From NCBI RefSeq assembly GCF_011077955.1, contig NZ_JAALBX010000002.1, positions 434,001 through 498,000 on the forward strand: 64,000 nucleotides of DNA. The letters run 5' to 3'. This DNA is from Citrobacter freundii. GTDB taxonomy: Bacteria; Pseudomonadota; Gammaproteobacteria; Enterobacterales; Enterobacteriaceae. The notes beneath the pieces are model-generated. The model made no database searches. It was not told the DNA's origin and was given only the letters and a program-made list of their open reading frames with translations. The stretch's first letter is position 1. Each line of letters opens with the position of its first letter. Made by a program: the position numbers and the translations under genes. Shown here piece after piece: positions 52,680 through 60,955 of this stretch.

Positions 52680-55600
52680 TTCGCGGCCTCCTGTACCTGA
52701 TTGTTGCCTTCGTCATCCAGCCAGTCGATGTTGCGCATCTTGCGGATCAGGATGAATTCATCGCGGTTTGAGCCAACCGTGCCGTAGTAATTGAAGCTGT
52801 ACGCCAGTTGCGCATAGCCGCCAATCATATGGGTTGGTTTCGGGCAGACGCGGGTCACCGAGTTGTGAATACCGCCGCGCATGCCGGTTATCTCCGATCC
52901 TGGAATATTCATCAGGCGCTCCTGGGCGTGATACATCATGGTCATGCCCGGCGGCACGCGTTGGCTGACGACCGCGCGGGCGGTCAGCGCGCCGTTGGCG
53001 TTAAACGCTTCTATCCAGTCGTTATCAGCAATGCCAAGCTCCCGGGCGTCGCTTTCGCTAATCCAGACAATCGGTCCGCCGCGCGATAAGGTCAGCATCA
53101 GCAGGTTTTCGCTGTAGGTAGAGTGGATCCCCCATTTCTGATGGGGCGTCAGGAAGTTCAAGGCCTTCTCCGGGAAGCCGTTAGACGGCACGTCACGCAT
53201 CGCGCTAACGCTTCGGGTATCGACCGGCGGGCGGTACGTCACCAGGCTTTCCCCGAACGCGCGCATCCACAAATGATCCTGATACAACTGCTGGCGGCCC
53301 GACAGCGTGCGCCAGGGGATCAGTTCGTGAACGTTGGTATACCCGGCGTTATACGAGACGTGCTCGTCTTCAAGGCCGGACCAGGTGGGGCTTGAGATGA
53401 TTTTTCGCGGCTGGGCGACGATATCCCTGAAACGGATCTTCTCGTCTTCTTTGGGCAGCGCCAGATGGTGATGCTCGCGTCCGGTGATTTTACTGAGCGC
53501 CTCCCAGGCTTTCACCGCCACCTGGCCGTTGGTCTCCGGCGCAAGGGTTAAAATCACTTCCGAGGCGTCAATCGCACTGTCGATTTTTGGCCGTCCGGCG
53601 GCGGGCCCCTCGGTTTTGCGATAGTTCAATTTGCCGAGAAGATCGACTTCGGCTTGCGTATTCCAGCTAATTCCTTTGCCGCCGTTGCCGAGTTTATCCA
53701 TTAATGGGCCAAGGGAAGTAAAGCGATCCCAGGTGGCGGGGTAATCGCGCTCCAGCACCATGATATTGGGTGCGGTTTTACCGGGTATCAGATCGCATTC
53801 GCCTTTGCGCCAGTCGAGAATATCAAACGGCTGCGCCAGCTCTGCCGGGGAGTCGTGCTGTAACGGCTGCAACACCACGTCGGTCTCTTTACCAAGATGG
53901 CCCACGCACACGCTGGAAAACGCTTTGGCGATGCCCTTGTAGATTTCCCAGTCGCTTTTCGAGTCCCAGGCGGGATCCACGGCGGCGGAGAGCGGATGAA
54001 TAAACGGATGCATATCCGAGGTATTCATATCGTCCTTTTCATACCAGGTGGCGGTCGGCAGCACGATATCGGAGAAAAGACAGGTGCTGGACATCCGAAA
54101 ATCAAGCGTTACCAACAGATCGAGCTTGCCTTCAATAGCGCCCCCTTGCCAGTCCACTTCTTCGGGTTTCACCTCGTCGGTACTGCCTAAATCTTCACCC
54201 TGAATGCCGCTTTCGGTACCCAGCAAATATCGCAGCATATATTCGTGGCCTTTGCCGGAGGAACCGAGCAGATTCGAGCGCCAGATAAACATATTGCGTG
54301 GATGGTTTTGCCCGTTATCCGGCTGCTCGCAGGCGAAGCGCACATCGCCTGATTTCAGCGCCTGCACGGTGTAATCAATGGGCGACATGCCCGCGTCTTT
54401 GGCGTGTTTGGCCAGATGCAGCGGGTTAACCCCAAGCTGGGGCGCGGAGGGCAGCCAGCCCATTCGCTCGGCTCGCACGTTGAAATCAATCAGATGGCCG
54501 GTAAATTTCGACGGGTCGGCAAGCGGCGAGAGCAACTCCTGAGCAGTGAGTTTTTCATAGCGCCACTGGCTTGCGTGATTATAGAAAAACGAGGTGCTGT
54601 TCATCTGGCGCGGCGGCCGGTTCCAGTCGAGGGCGAACGCCAGCGGCATCCAGCCGGTTTGCGGGCGCAGTTTCTCCTGACCGACGTAATGCGCCCAACC
54701 GCCGCCGGTTTGCCCGACGCAGCCGCAAAACACCAGGATATTGATCATCCCCCGGTAGTTCATATCCATGTGATACCAGTGGTTGACCCCGGCGCCGAGA
54801 ATAATCATTGAACGGCCATGGGTTTTCAGCGCGGTATCGGCAAACTCATGGGCAATTTGCTCAATATGCTGGCGTGGGACGCCGCAGATCTGTTCCGCCC
54901 ACGCCGGAGTATAAGGTTTGATCTCGTTAAAATCCTGAGCGCAGTGCTCATCGCCAAGGCCCCGATCGAGCCCGTAATTCGCGAGGATCAAATCGTACAC
55001 GCTTACCACCCGGCCTTCGCTGCCATCAGCAAGCGTCAGGGTTTTGACCGGCAGCTTATGCAGCATGATCGGGTCGTGTTTGACGTGACGAAAATGCGGG
55101 TTCTCCTGGCCGCCAAAGTAGGGGAAGGCCACGTCTTCCACCGCATCATGCCGCCCGAGCAGGCTCAGTTCTAGTTCGGTATCAACACCCGTCGCCAGGC
55201 TTTCCAGGTTCCATTTGCCTTGCTCGCCCCAGCGAAAACCGATCGAACCGTTCGGCACCACCAGACCGCCGTCGCGGTTAAAGGCGACGGTTTTCCATTC
55301 CGGGTTATTGGCTTCACCCAGCCCGTCCAGCAGGTCGCTGGCGCGCAACATACGGCCCGGCGCAAAGTAGCCTTCCGCTCGCGGCTCCAGCAATACCAGC
55401 ATCGGCATATCGGTATAACGGCGGCAGTAATTCACAAAATAGTCGCCGGGATTATCAAGATGGAACTGGCGCAAAATCACGTGGCCCATCGCCATCGCCA
55501 GCGCGCTGTCGGTGCCCTGTTTCGGCGCCAGCCACTGATCGCACAGCTTCGCCACTTCTGAATAGTCAGGGGTAATGGCGATGGTTTTGGTGCCTTTGTA

Positions 55601-56416
55601 GCGCACCTCGGTAAAAAAGTGCGCATCGGGGCTGCGGGTTTGCGGCACGTTTGAACCCCAGGCAATGATATAGCTGGAGTTGTACCAGTCGGCGGATTCC
55701 GGCACATCGGTCTGTTCGCCCCAGGTCATCGGCGAAGCGGGGGGTAAATCACAGTACCAGTCGTAAAAACTCAGGCAGGTGCCGCCAATCAGCGACAAGT
55801 AACGGGTGCCCGCTGCGTAGGATACCATCGACATCGCCGGTATAGGCGAGAATCCCGCTACCCGATCCGGGCCGTAGGTTTTAATGGTCCAGACGTTGGC
55901 GGCGGCAATTAATTGATTAAGCTCCTGCCAGTTTGAGCGAATAAATCCGCCGCGCCCGCGCACCTTTTTATAGCTTTGGGTTTTTTCCGGGTCCGCCATA
56001 ATAGCCGCCCAGGCCTCGACCGGATCGCTGTTATGGGTGAGCGCCTCGCGCCACAATTCGATAAGACGTTTACGCACCAGAGGGTATTTCAGCCGGTTTG
56101 CGCTGTAGAGATACCAGGAGTAGCTGGCGCCGCGCGGGCAACCACGCGGCTCATGGTTGGGCAGGTCGGGGCGGGTGCGCGGGTAATCAGTTTGCTGCGT
56201 CTCCCATGTCACCAGCCCGTTTTTGACGTAAATTTTCCAGCTACAGGAGCCGGTACAGTTCACGCCGTGGGTGGAGCGCACCACTTTGTCGTATTGCCAG
56301 CGCTGGCGGTAACTGTCTTCCCAGTCGCGGTTGGTATGCATAACCTGACCGTGATCGTTGGCGAAGGTGTCGCCTTTGAGTTTGAAATAACGAAATCGAT
56401 CGAGAAATTTGCTCAT
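52676..56416 (-). CDS. narZ: Nitrate reductase Z alpha subunit, molybdenum catalytic
   Basis: 1246-aa Mo-bisMGD enzyme reducing nitrate to nitrite on the cytoplasmic face of the membrane. The N-terminal FS0 cluster region HGVNCTGSCSWKIYVKNG has His plus Cys ligands, and the Mo-ligand Asp region reads YNSSYIIAWGSNVPQTRSPD. I call Z rather than G because the adjacent transporter is of NarU type and narXL is absent nearby. In E. coli this isoenzyme is expressed at low level and depends on RpoS rather than FNR. Confidence 0.93.
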   Translation of the reverse strand: MSKFLDRFRYFKLKGDTFANDHGQVMHTNRDWEDSYRQRWQYDKVVRSTHGVNCTGSCSWKIYVKNGLVTWETQQTDYPRTRPDLPNHEPRGCPRGASYSWYLYSANRLKYPLVRKRLIELWREALTHNSDPVEAWAAIMADPEKTQSYKKVRGRGGFIRSNWQELNQLIAAANVWTIKTYGPDRVAGFSPIPAMSMVSYAAGTRYLSLIGGTCLSFYDWYCDLPPASPMTWGEQTDVPESADWYNSSYIIAWGSNVPQTRSPDAHFFTEVRYKGTKTIAITPDYSEVAKLCDQWLAPKQGTDSALAMAMGHVILRQFHLDNPGDYFVNYCRRYTDMPMLVLLEPRAEGYFAPGRMLRASDLLDGLGEANNPEWKTVAFNRDGGLVVPNGSIGFRWGEQGKWNLESLATGVDTELELSLLGRHDAVEDVAFPYFGGQENPHFRHVKHDPIMLHKLPVKTLTLADGSEGRVVSVYDLILANYGLDRGLGDEHCAQDFNEIKPYTPAWAEQICGVPRQHIEQIAHEFADTALKTHGRSMIILGAGVNHWYHMDMNYRGMINILVFCGCVGQTGGGWAHYVGQEKLRPQTGWMPLAFALDWNRPPRQMNSTSFFYNHASQWRYEKLTAQELLSPLADPSKFTGHLIDFNVRAERMGWLPSAPQLGVNPLHLAKHAKDAGMSPIDYTVQALKSGDVRFACEQPDNGQNHPRNMFIWRSNLLGSSGKGHEYMLRYLLGTESGIQGEDLGSTDEVKPEEVDWQGGAIEGKLDLLVTLDFRMSSTCLFSDIVLPTATWYEKDDMNTSDMHPFIHPLSAAVDPAWDSKSDWEIYKGIAKAFSSVCVGHLGKETDVVLQPLQHDSPAELAQPFDILDWRKGECDLIPGKTAPNIMVLERDYPATWDRFTSLGPLMDKLGNGGKGISWNTQAEVDLLGKLNYRKTEGPAAGRPKIDSAIDASEVILTLAPETNGQVAVKAWEALSKITGREHHHLALPKEDEKIRFRDIVAQPRKIISSPTWSGLEDEHVSYNAGYTNVHELIPWRTLSGRQQLYQDHLWMRAFGESLVTYRPPVDTRSVSAMRDVPSNGFPEKALNFLTPHQKWGIHSTYSENLLMLTLSRGGPIVWISESDARELGIADNDWIEAFNANGALTARAVVSQRVPPGMTMMYHAQERLMNIPGSEITGMRGGIHNSVTRVCPKPTHMIGGYAQLAYSFNYYGTVGSNRDEFILIRKMRNIDWLDDEGNNQVQEAAK

Positions 56417-56480
56417 TGCGTTCTCCTGACAGGAAGTGAGCAGGACGTTTGCTCGTGCGCCCGCTTAAGCGGGTCGATGG

Positions 56481-57869
56481 TTATTTTTGCCCGTGCTGCC
56501 CGCGACCATAGACAAGCCAGGTCAGCAGCACGCAAACCACGTAAAACACCAGAAACACTTTCATCGCGCCCACAGGCGAGCCGGTGAGGGCTAATGACGA
56601 ACCAAAGGCTTTAGGAATGAAGAAACCGCCTACTGCGCCGATGGCGGAAATAAACCCCAACGCGGCTGCGGTATCGGTCACGGCGGCCTGCTGGGCCTGT
56701 TGTTCCGTGCCGCCTTTAAGCTTCACCCGGTAGATAGTGATGCGCCGAAAAATCACCGCGATCATTTGAAAGGTCGAGCCGCTGCCAAGACCGGCAGTGA
56801 GGAAAAGACCCATAAATACCAGGTAGAAGGCCATGAAATTGCCCGACCCGCTGCCGGGGAGGGTTAAAAACAGCAGGGCGCTGAACAGGGCCATAAACAC
56901 AAAATTGATTAGCGTGACCCGCACACCGCCAAAACGATCGGAAATCATGCCGCCGACCGAGCGTGCCAGCGCGCCGATAAACGGCCCGAAAAACGCAAGT
57001 TTAAGGATGTTGACGTCCGGAAACTGGGTTTTGGCGAGCATGGCGAATCCCGCTGAAAAGCCGATAAACGAGCCGAACGTCGCCAGATACAGCAGGCTCA
57101 GGAGCCAAAGATGCGCGCGTTTCAGTACCGGTAGCTGGGATCGAATCGAGGCTTTTGAACTGGCAATGTCATTCATGCCGAACCAGGCGGCAACGGTGGC
57201 GATAAATAACAGCGGCACCCAAATCCATGCCGCATTGGCAAGCCATAATGTAGAACCATCCGGCTGCTCGACGCCATGTACGCCGAGGAAGGCAAACATC
57301 GGTAAGGTGATGGCGAGCGGCGCCACCATTTGCATAATGCTTACGCCGAGATTTCCCATTCCGCCGTTAATACCAAGGGCGCTACCCTGACGGGCCTTAG
57401 GAAAAAAGAAACTGATATTTCCCATGCTGGAAGCAAAATTCGCGCCAGCGAATCCGCACAACAGGGCAATTATCATAAATACACCAAACGGGGTAGATGG
57501 GTTTTGAATGGCAAACCCCAACCAGACGCAGGGAATAATAAGGATTACCGTACTTAATACCGTCCAGTTACGCCCGCCAAACACGGGTACCATAAAGGAG
57601 TAGGGCACCCGTAAAATAGCGCCGGATAAGGACGGAAGGGCGGTTAACAGAAAAAGCTGATCGGTAGTAAAATTAAAGCCCACTTTATTAAGATTGACCG
57701 CGACTGCGCTAAATAACATCCAGACGCAGAACGCTAATAATAAGCAGGCGACTGAGATTGCTAAATTACGTCGCGCAATGGCTTTTCCCTTATTGTTCCA
57801 GAATGCGTCGTTTTCAGGTTTCCAGTCTTTTAAAAGATAACTCGTGGTTTTCGTCGTTGTGGGTAACAT
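56481..57869 (-). CDS. narU: Nitrate/nitrite transporter NarU
   Basis: 462-aa NNP-family MFS transporter with twelve helices. The two nitrate-signature regions (GFAGANFASSMGNISFFFP and GLGSGSTFQMIAVIFR) are intact. NarU rather than NarK is supported by the N-terminus YLLKDWKPENDAFWNNKGK, LPGSGSGNFMAFY and ITIYRVKLKGG. It leads the operon, 64 bases before narZ, with AAGGGG before its ATG. Confidence 0.92.
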   Translation of the reverse strand: MLPTTTKTTSYLLKDWKPENDAFWNNKGKAIARRNLAISVACLLLAFCVWMLFSAVAVNLNKVGFNFTTDQLFLLTALPSLSGAILRVPYSFMVPVFGGRNWTVLSTVILIIPCVWLGFAIQNPSTPFGVFMIIALLCGFAGANFASSMGNISFFFPKARQGSALGINGGMGNLGVSIMQMVAPLAITLPMFAFLGVHGVEQPDGSTLWLANAAWIWVPLLFIATVAAWFGMNDIASSKASIRSQLPVLKRAHLWLLSLLYLATFGSFIGFSAGFAMLAKTQFPDVNILKLAFFGPFIGALARSVGGMISDRFGGVRVTLINFVFMALFSALLFLTLPGSGSGNFMAFYLVFMGLFLTAGLGSGSTFQMIAVIFRRITIYRVKLKGGTEQQAQQAAVTDTAAALGFISAIGAVGGFFIPKAFGSSLALTGSPVGAMKVFLVFYVVCVLLTWLVYGRGQHGQK

Positions 57870-58124
57870 GATCGCCCCTTGCTATTAAAAGCAGAAGAAA
57901 CAAAAGGTTACGGCGGATGGCTACGCATCCGTTTGAAAATGAAGCGACAAAAGTGGGTGAGTGGACAAGAAAAGAATAGATAAAAAAATACCGACGGCGC
58001 GAGCGGAACGCTTTTAACGACCGGGTCAATTGTTACAAATTGTAATAACTTAACGAAGCGTGATGGATGTGATGAATTATCGCAGAAAAGGTAATAAAAA
58101 AATAATAGTGACGGGATTCACAAT
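57870..58124. other. narU upstream region
   Basis: 255 bases with no gene, between narU and the smvR terminator. It holds a hairpin at about 57912-57929 (CGGATG/CATCCG) and an inverted repeat TTACAAATTGTAA at 58033-58045 that could be an operator. I see no FNR box (TTGAT-N4-ATCAA), which fits the Z-type operon. Confidence 0.5.
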
Positions 58125-58149
58125 AATAGCAGCCATCGCGGCTGCTATT
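58125..58149 (-). terminator. Stem-loop after smvR
   Basis: Perfect 10-bp stem AATAGCAGCC/GGCTGCTATT with a five-base loop, touching the smvR stop codon. The T-tract on the minus side is weak (ATTATTGTG). Confidence 0.75.
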
Positions 58150-58740
58150 TCAAATTGATGAATGCGTCATTAATTCATTATTAATAACAATATCAACGTG
58201 TCGACGAAACGCATCATTATCAATACCGGGTAAATCCAGCCTTGCAATCCCATCCAGACCGCTAACAAACGCTATTATTCGCCATGCAATATTTTCAGCG
58301 CTGTCATTTAAGTGGAATTCTTTCTCATTTGCGCCGTCGGAAATGATTTGTACCGTGGCGTAATGCCACATCTCCATGGATTTAATCCACGCCTGTTGCA
58401 TTTCCGGATCATGGCGGGAGAGGGCTTCCGCTTCGTTAAACAAACGCAGGTAGCGCTCAATTTCCGGGTTATCAATGCCAAGGGTCCAGTAGAGCTTTTC
58501 ACGCCAGGAATGCATCGGCGGGGCGTGTTCAAGATCCAGCGACTGGTGAGTAAGACGCAAAAACGTCTCCACCTTTAAGGCCATCGATGAAGTGAAATGA
58601 TGATGCACCTGGCCTGCGGCGATTCCTGCGACGCGTGCAATATGGCGCACCGTCATGGCGGAGAATCCTTCAGAAAGCGCCACGCTCATCGCCGCTTCTA
58701 TAACGCTCTCCCGACGCGCTTCCCGATTTAGATAACCCAT
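58150..58740 (-). CDS. smvR: TetR-family repressor SmvR
   Basis: 196-aa regulator divergent from the efflux gene smvA. The N-terminal helix-turn-helix (FSAMTVRHIARVAGIAAGQVHHHF) is clear; the rest is a helical ligand domain. Start 58740 (MGYLNREARRESVIEAA) follows AGGAG; an ATG at 58776 would add 12 residues. Loss of SmvR in Klebsiella raises smvA expression and tolerance to cationic biocides. The probable operator lies at 58813-58836. Confidence 0.9.
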   Translation of the reverse strand: MGYLNREARRESVIEAAMSVALSEGFSAMTVRHIARVAGIAAGQVHHHFTSSMALKVETFLRLTHQSLDLEHAPPMHSWREKLYWTLGIDNPEIERYLRLFNEAEALSRHDPEMQQAWIKSMEMWHYATVQIISDGANEKEFHLNDSAENIAWRIIAFVSGLDGIARLDLPGIDNDAFRRHVDIVINNELMTHSSI

Positions 58741-58780
58741 AGTGTGCTCCTGAAAAAGAGAGCCGCAGTGTAGCAAAAAG

Positions 58781-58809
58781 TTGGACGTTTGCTCAATTAT
58801 CCGTAGAAT
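58781..58809 (+). promoter_or_regulatory. Promoter of smvA
   Basis: -35 TTGGAC at 58781-58786, a 17-base spacer, then -10 TAGAAT at 58804-58809. The start site would fall inside the palindrome that follows, the usual geometry for TetR repression. Confidence 0.65.
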
Positions 58810-58812
58810 CCC

Positions 58813-58836
58813 AATTCTGGACGCGTGTCCAGAATT
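58813..58836. promoter_or_regulatory. SmvR operator (24-bp palindrome)
   Basis: Two perfect 10-bp arms, AATTCTGGAC and GTCCAGAATT, flank GCGT. It lies between the divergent smvR and smvA starts and over the smvA transcription start. SmvR binding is inferred from position and symmetry. Confidence 0.8.
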
Positions 58837-58856
58837 TAAGGAAGAGGAGTGACGTG

Positions 58857-60344
58857 ATGCGTCGTCAATGGTATACGCTGGCTATTCTGGTGCTTATCTA
58901 CACCCCCGTCGCCATCGATGCCACGGTGCTGCATGTGGCGGTACCGTCATTAAGCCTGGCGTTAGGCGCGACGGGCAATGAACTGCTGTGGATAATCGAT
59001 ATCTATTCTCTGGTGATGGCGGGAATGGTTCTGCCAATGGGCGCGCTCGGGGATCGAATAGGCTATAAGCGGTTGACCCTCATCGGCAGTACGCTTTTTG
59101 GCATCGCCTCGCTGGCGGCGGCGTTCTCAACCCAGGCCGTTGAAATTATCGCCGCGCGTGCGCTACTCGCGGTCGGCGCGGCGATGATCGTGCCAGCGAC
59201 GCTGGCCGGCATCCGCGACACCTTTACTCACGAACGGGAGCGGGGCATCGCGCTGGGTATTTGGGTCGCGGTCGGTTCCGGCGGCGCAGCGTTTGGCCCG
59301 CTGGTGGGCGGTATTTTACTGGAGCATTTTTACTGGGGATCGGTGTTTCTTATCAACCTGCCGGTTATTGCGCTGGTGTTGCTGTTTACGACCGTTTTCA
59401 TTCCGCGCCAGCCGGTACAGCATTCCCAAACGCTCAATCTCACCCAGGCGTTAATGTTGATTGCCGCTATCCTGCTGCTGGTGCTGGGGGCGAAATCCAG
59501 CCTGAAGCTGGAGCGTAATATCCCACTCATCATCGGCGCACTGGCGTGCGGCGCGCTTCTGCTGGGGCTATTTATTCGCAGCCAGCTTCGCGCCCGCGCG
59601 CCGATGATCGATTTGTCGCTGTTTACTCATCGCATCATCCTAACCGGCGTGGTGATGGCGTTGACGGCGATGATAACCCTGGTGGGATTCGAACTCTTGA
59701 TGGCGCAGGAGTTGCAGTTCGTTCATGGCTTTACGCCGCTCGCCGCCGGGCTGTTTATGTTGCCGTTGATGCTGGCCTGTAGCTTTAGCGGCCCGGCGGC
59801 GGGTGCGCTGGTGGGGCGTTATGGGCTGCGCAACGTGGCCACCCTCGGCATGGCGTTCAGCGCCCTGAGCTTTTATGGTCTTGCGAACACGGATATGGCA
59901 AATGAGCGCGTTATCGCCTGGAGCTGGATGATCTTACTGGGTCTCAGCGCTGCCACGGCGTTATTAGCCTCCACCGCCGCTATCATGTCGGCCGCGCCGA
60001 AAGAAAAGGCCACCGCCGCAGGCGCTATCGAAACCATGGCGTATGAACTCGGCGCAGGGATGGGCATCGCGATTTTTGGCATGATCTTAAGCCACTCCTA
60101 TAGCGGCTCGATTGCATTACCGGCGCAACTACCCGAGACGCTCATCGCGAAGGCCAGTTCATCCATCAATGAGGCGCTACTGGTAGCAAAACAGCTTAAC
60201 CCGATGCTTGGCGAGTTAGTCGTGAATGCGGCAAACGACGCGTTCCGACACTCTCACAGTGCGGTACTTTCTATTGCCAGCGCGATGCTGTTGCTGTTAA
60301 CTGCGGGTGTGTGGTTTGCGTTGCGGCCGGTGAAAATGAATTAA
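58857..60344 (+). CDS. smvA: Multidrug efflux MFS transporter SmvA
   Basis: 495-aa drug:H+ antiporter of the 14-helix DHA2 (QacA-like) family. It exports methyl viologen, acriflavine and quaternary ammonium or bis-cationic biocides in Salmonella and Klebsiella. Family motifs are visible: IDATVLHVAVPSL, WIIDIYSLVMAGMVLPMGALGDRIGYKR and GSGGAAFGPLVGG. The ATG at 58857 has AGGAG seven bases upstream; the GTG one codon earlier is too close. Confidence 0.93.
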   Translation: MRRQWYTLAILVLIYTPVAIDATVLHVAVPSLSLALGATGNELLWIIDIYSLVMAGMVLPMGALGDRIGYKRLTLIGSTLFGIASLAAAFSTQAVEIIAARALLAVGAAMIVPATLAGIRDTFTHERERGIALGIWVAVGSGGAAFGPLVGGILLEHFYWGSVFLINLPVIALVLLFTTVFIPRQPVQHSQTLNLTQALMLIAAILLLVLGAKSSLKLERNIPLIIGALACGALLLGLFIRSQLRARAPMIDLSLFTHRIILTGVVMALTAMITLVGFELLMAQELQFVHGFTPLAAGLFMLPLMLACSFSGPAAGALVGRYGLRNVATLGMAFSALSFYGLANTDMANERVIAWSWMILLGLSAATALLASTAAIMSAAPKEKATAAGAIETMAYELGAGMGIAIFGMILSHSYSGSIALPAQLPETLIAKASSSINEALLVAKQLNPMLGELVVNAANDAFRHSHSAVLSIASAMLLLLTAGVWFALRPVKMN

Positions 60345-60403
60345 CTTATGCCGCACCAACGCTTTAAATCTTGCGGAAAAATACGGCCTGGAACATAAAA
60401 CTC

Positions 60404-60436
60404 GCCACGCCACGCCACGCCACGCCACGCCACGCC
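60404..60436. repeat. Pentanucleotide tandem repeat (GCCAC)n
   Basis: Six full copies of GCCAC and a partial seventh, directly followed by GGCCCGGCCGT and CGTGGCGTG. The last copies form the left arm of the stem-loop that ends smvA transcription. Copy number is likely to vary by strand slippage. Confidence 0.9.
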
Positions 60437-60462
60437 GGCCCGGCCGTCGTGGCGTGTTTTAT
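60424..60462 (+). terminator. Terminator of smvA, built on the tandem repeat
   Basis: CACGCCACG pairs with CGTGGCGTG across a GC-rich loop and is followed by TTTTATT. The extra upstream repeats offer alternative registers for the left arm. Confidence 0.7.
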
Positions 60463-60949
60463 TGCCAATTGAAAACCACGTCCTGTGGGCGTGGTCATCA
60501 ACAGGTTTTGGCTCTGCCTTATTGTCTTCGGATTTAAATCCAACAGGACTGGTAGAGACTTCTTTTTAAGGGTTTGGGTACGCCCTTTTAGGGCGCAATC
60601 AATGCCGCCTTCTATGAAGGCGGATTTTTACTTAATAATAATTTTACTCCACTGATACTGCCTGCCTTTTGCGTGACATTCCTTCAAACGTCTTGGTGAA
60701 TGGCGTTATTTTTAAAGTAAGCGAAACGAAGTGTGGGAATAATACACTTCTTAAAGTAGCTTGAGAGTAACTCTAAATATCTTTACAAGCCCTAACGTTG
60801 CCATAAATAAATTTATTAATGAAAATGACCAGGATCAAAGTGACAGGCGCTGTTTTCTTTGTAACGTTATTTGCGTATGAATTCCGAGGCTTATTTATTT
60901 ATCCAAATAGGATGAGGGATTATCTGTCATACAATGGAACTGGAGATAA
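60463..60949. other. Gene-poor region with several stem-loops
   Basis: No confident gene. In order: a CCACG/CGTGG hairpin near 60475-60495, GGATTTAAATCC near 60529, a CGCCC/GGGCG hairpin at 60581-60595 and a strong terminator at 60605-60630. A 46-codon reading (60819-60959, no ribosome-binding site) overlaps the next gene's start as ATGA and is considered unproven. Confidence 0.5.
60605..60630 (+). terminator. Rho-independent terminator in the intergenic region
   Basis: Stem CCGCCTTC/GAAGGCGG with a three-base loop, followed by ATTTTTA. No gene precedes it for 260 bases, so it is either a second smvA terminator or the 3' end of an unannotated RNA. Confidence 0.75.
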
Positions 60950-60955
60950 ATGGTT

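Noticed and set aside
49763-57869. Assignment of the operon as narKGHJI
   Set aside because: The transporter is NarU-like in its N-terminus and in LPGSGSGN and ITIYRVK segments, and narXL and FNR boxes are absent.
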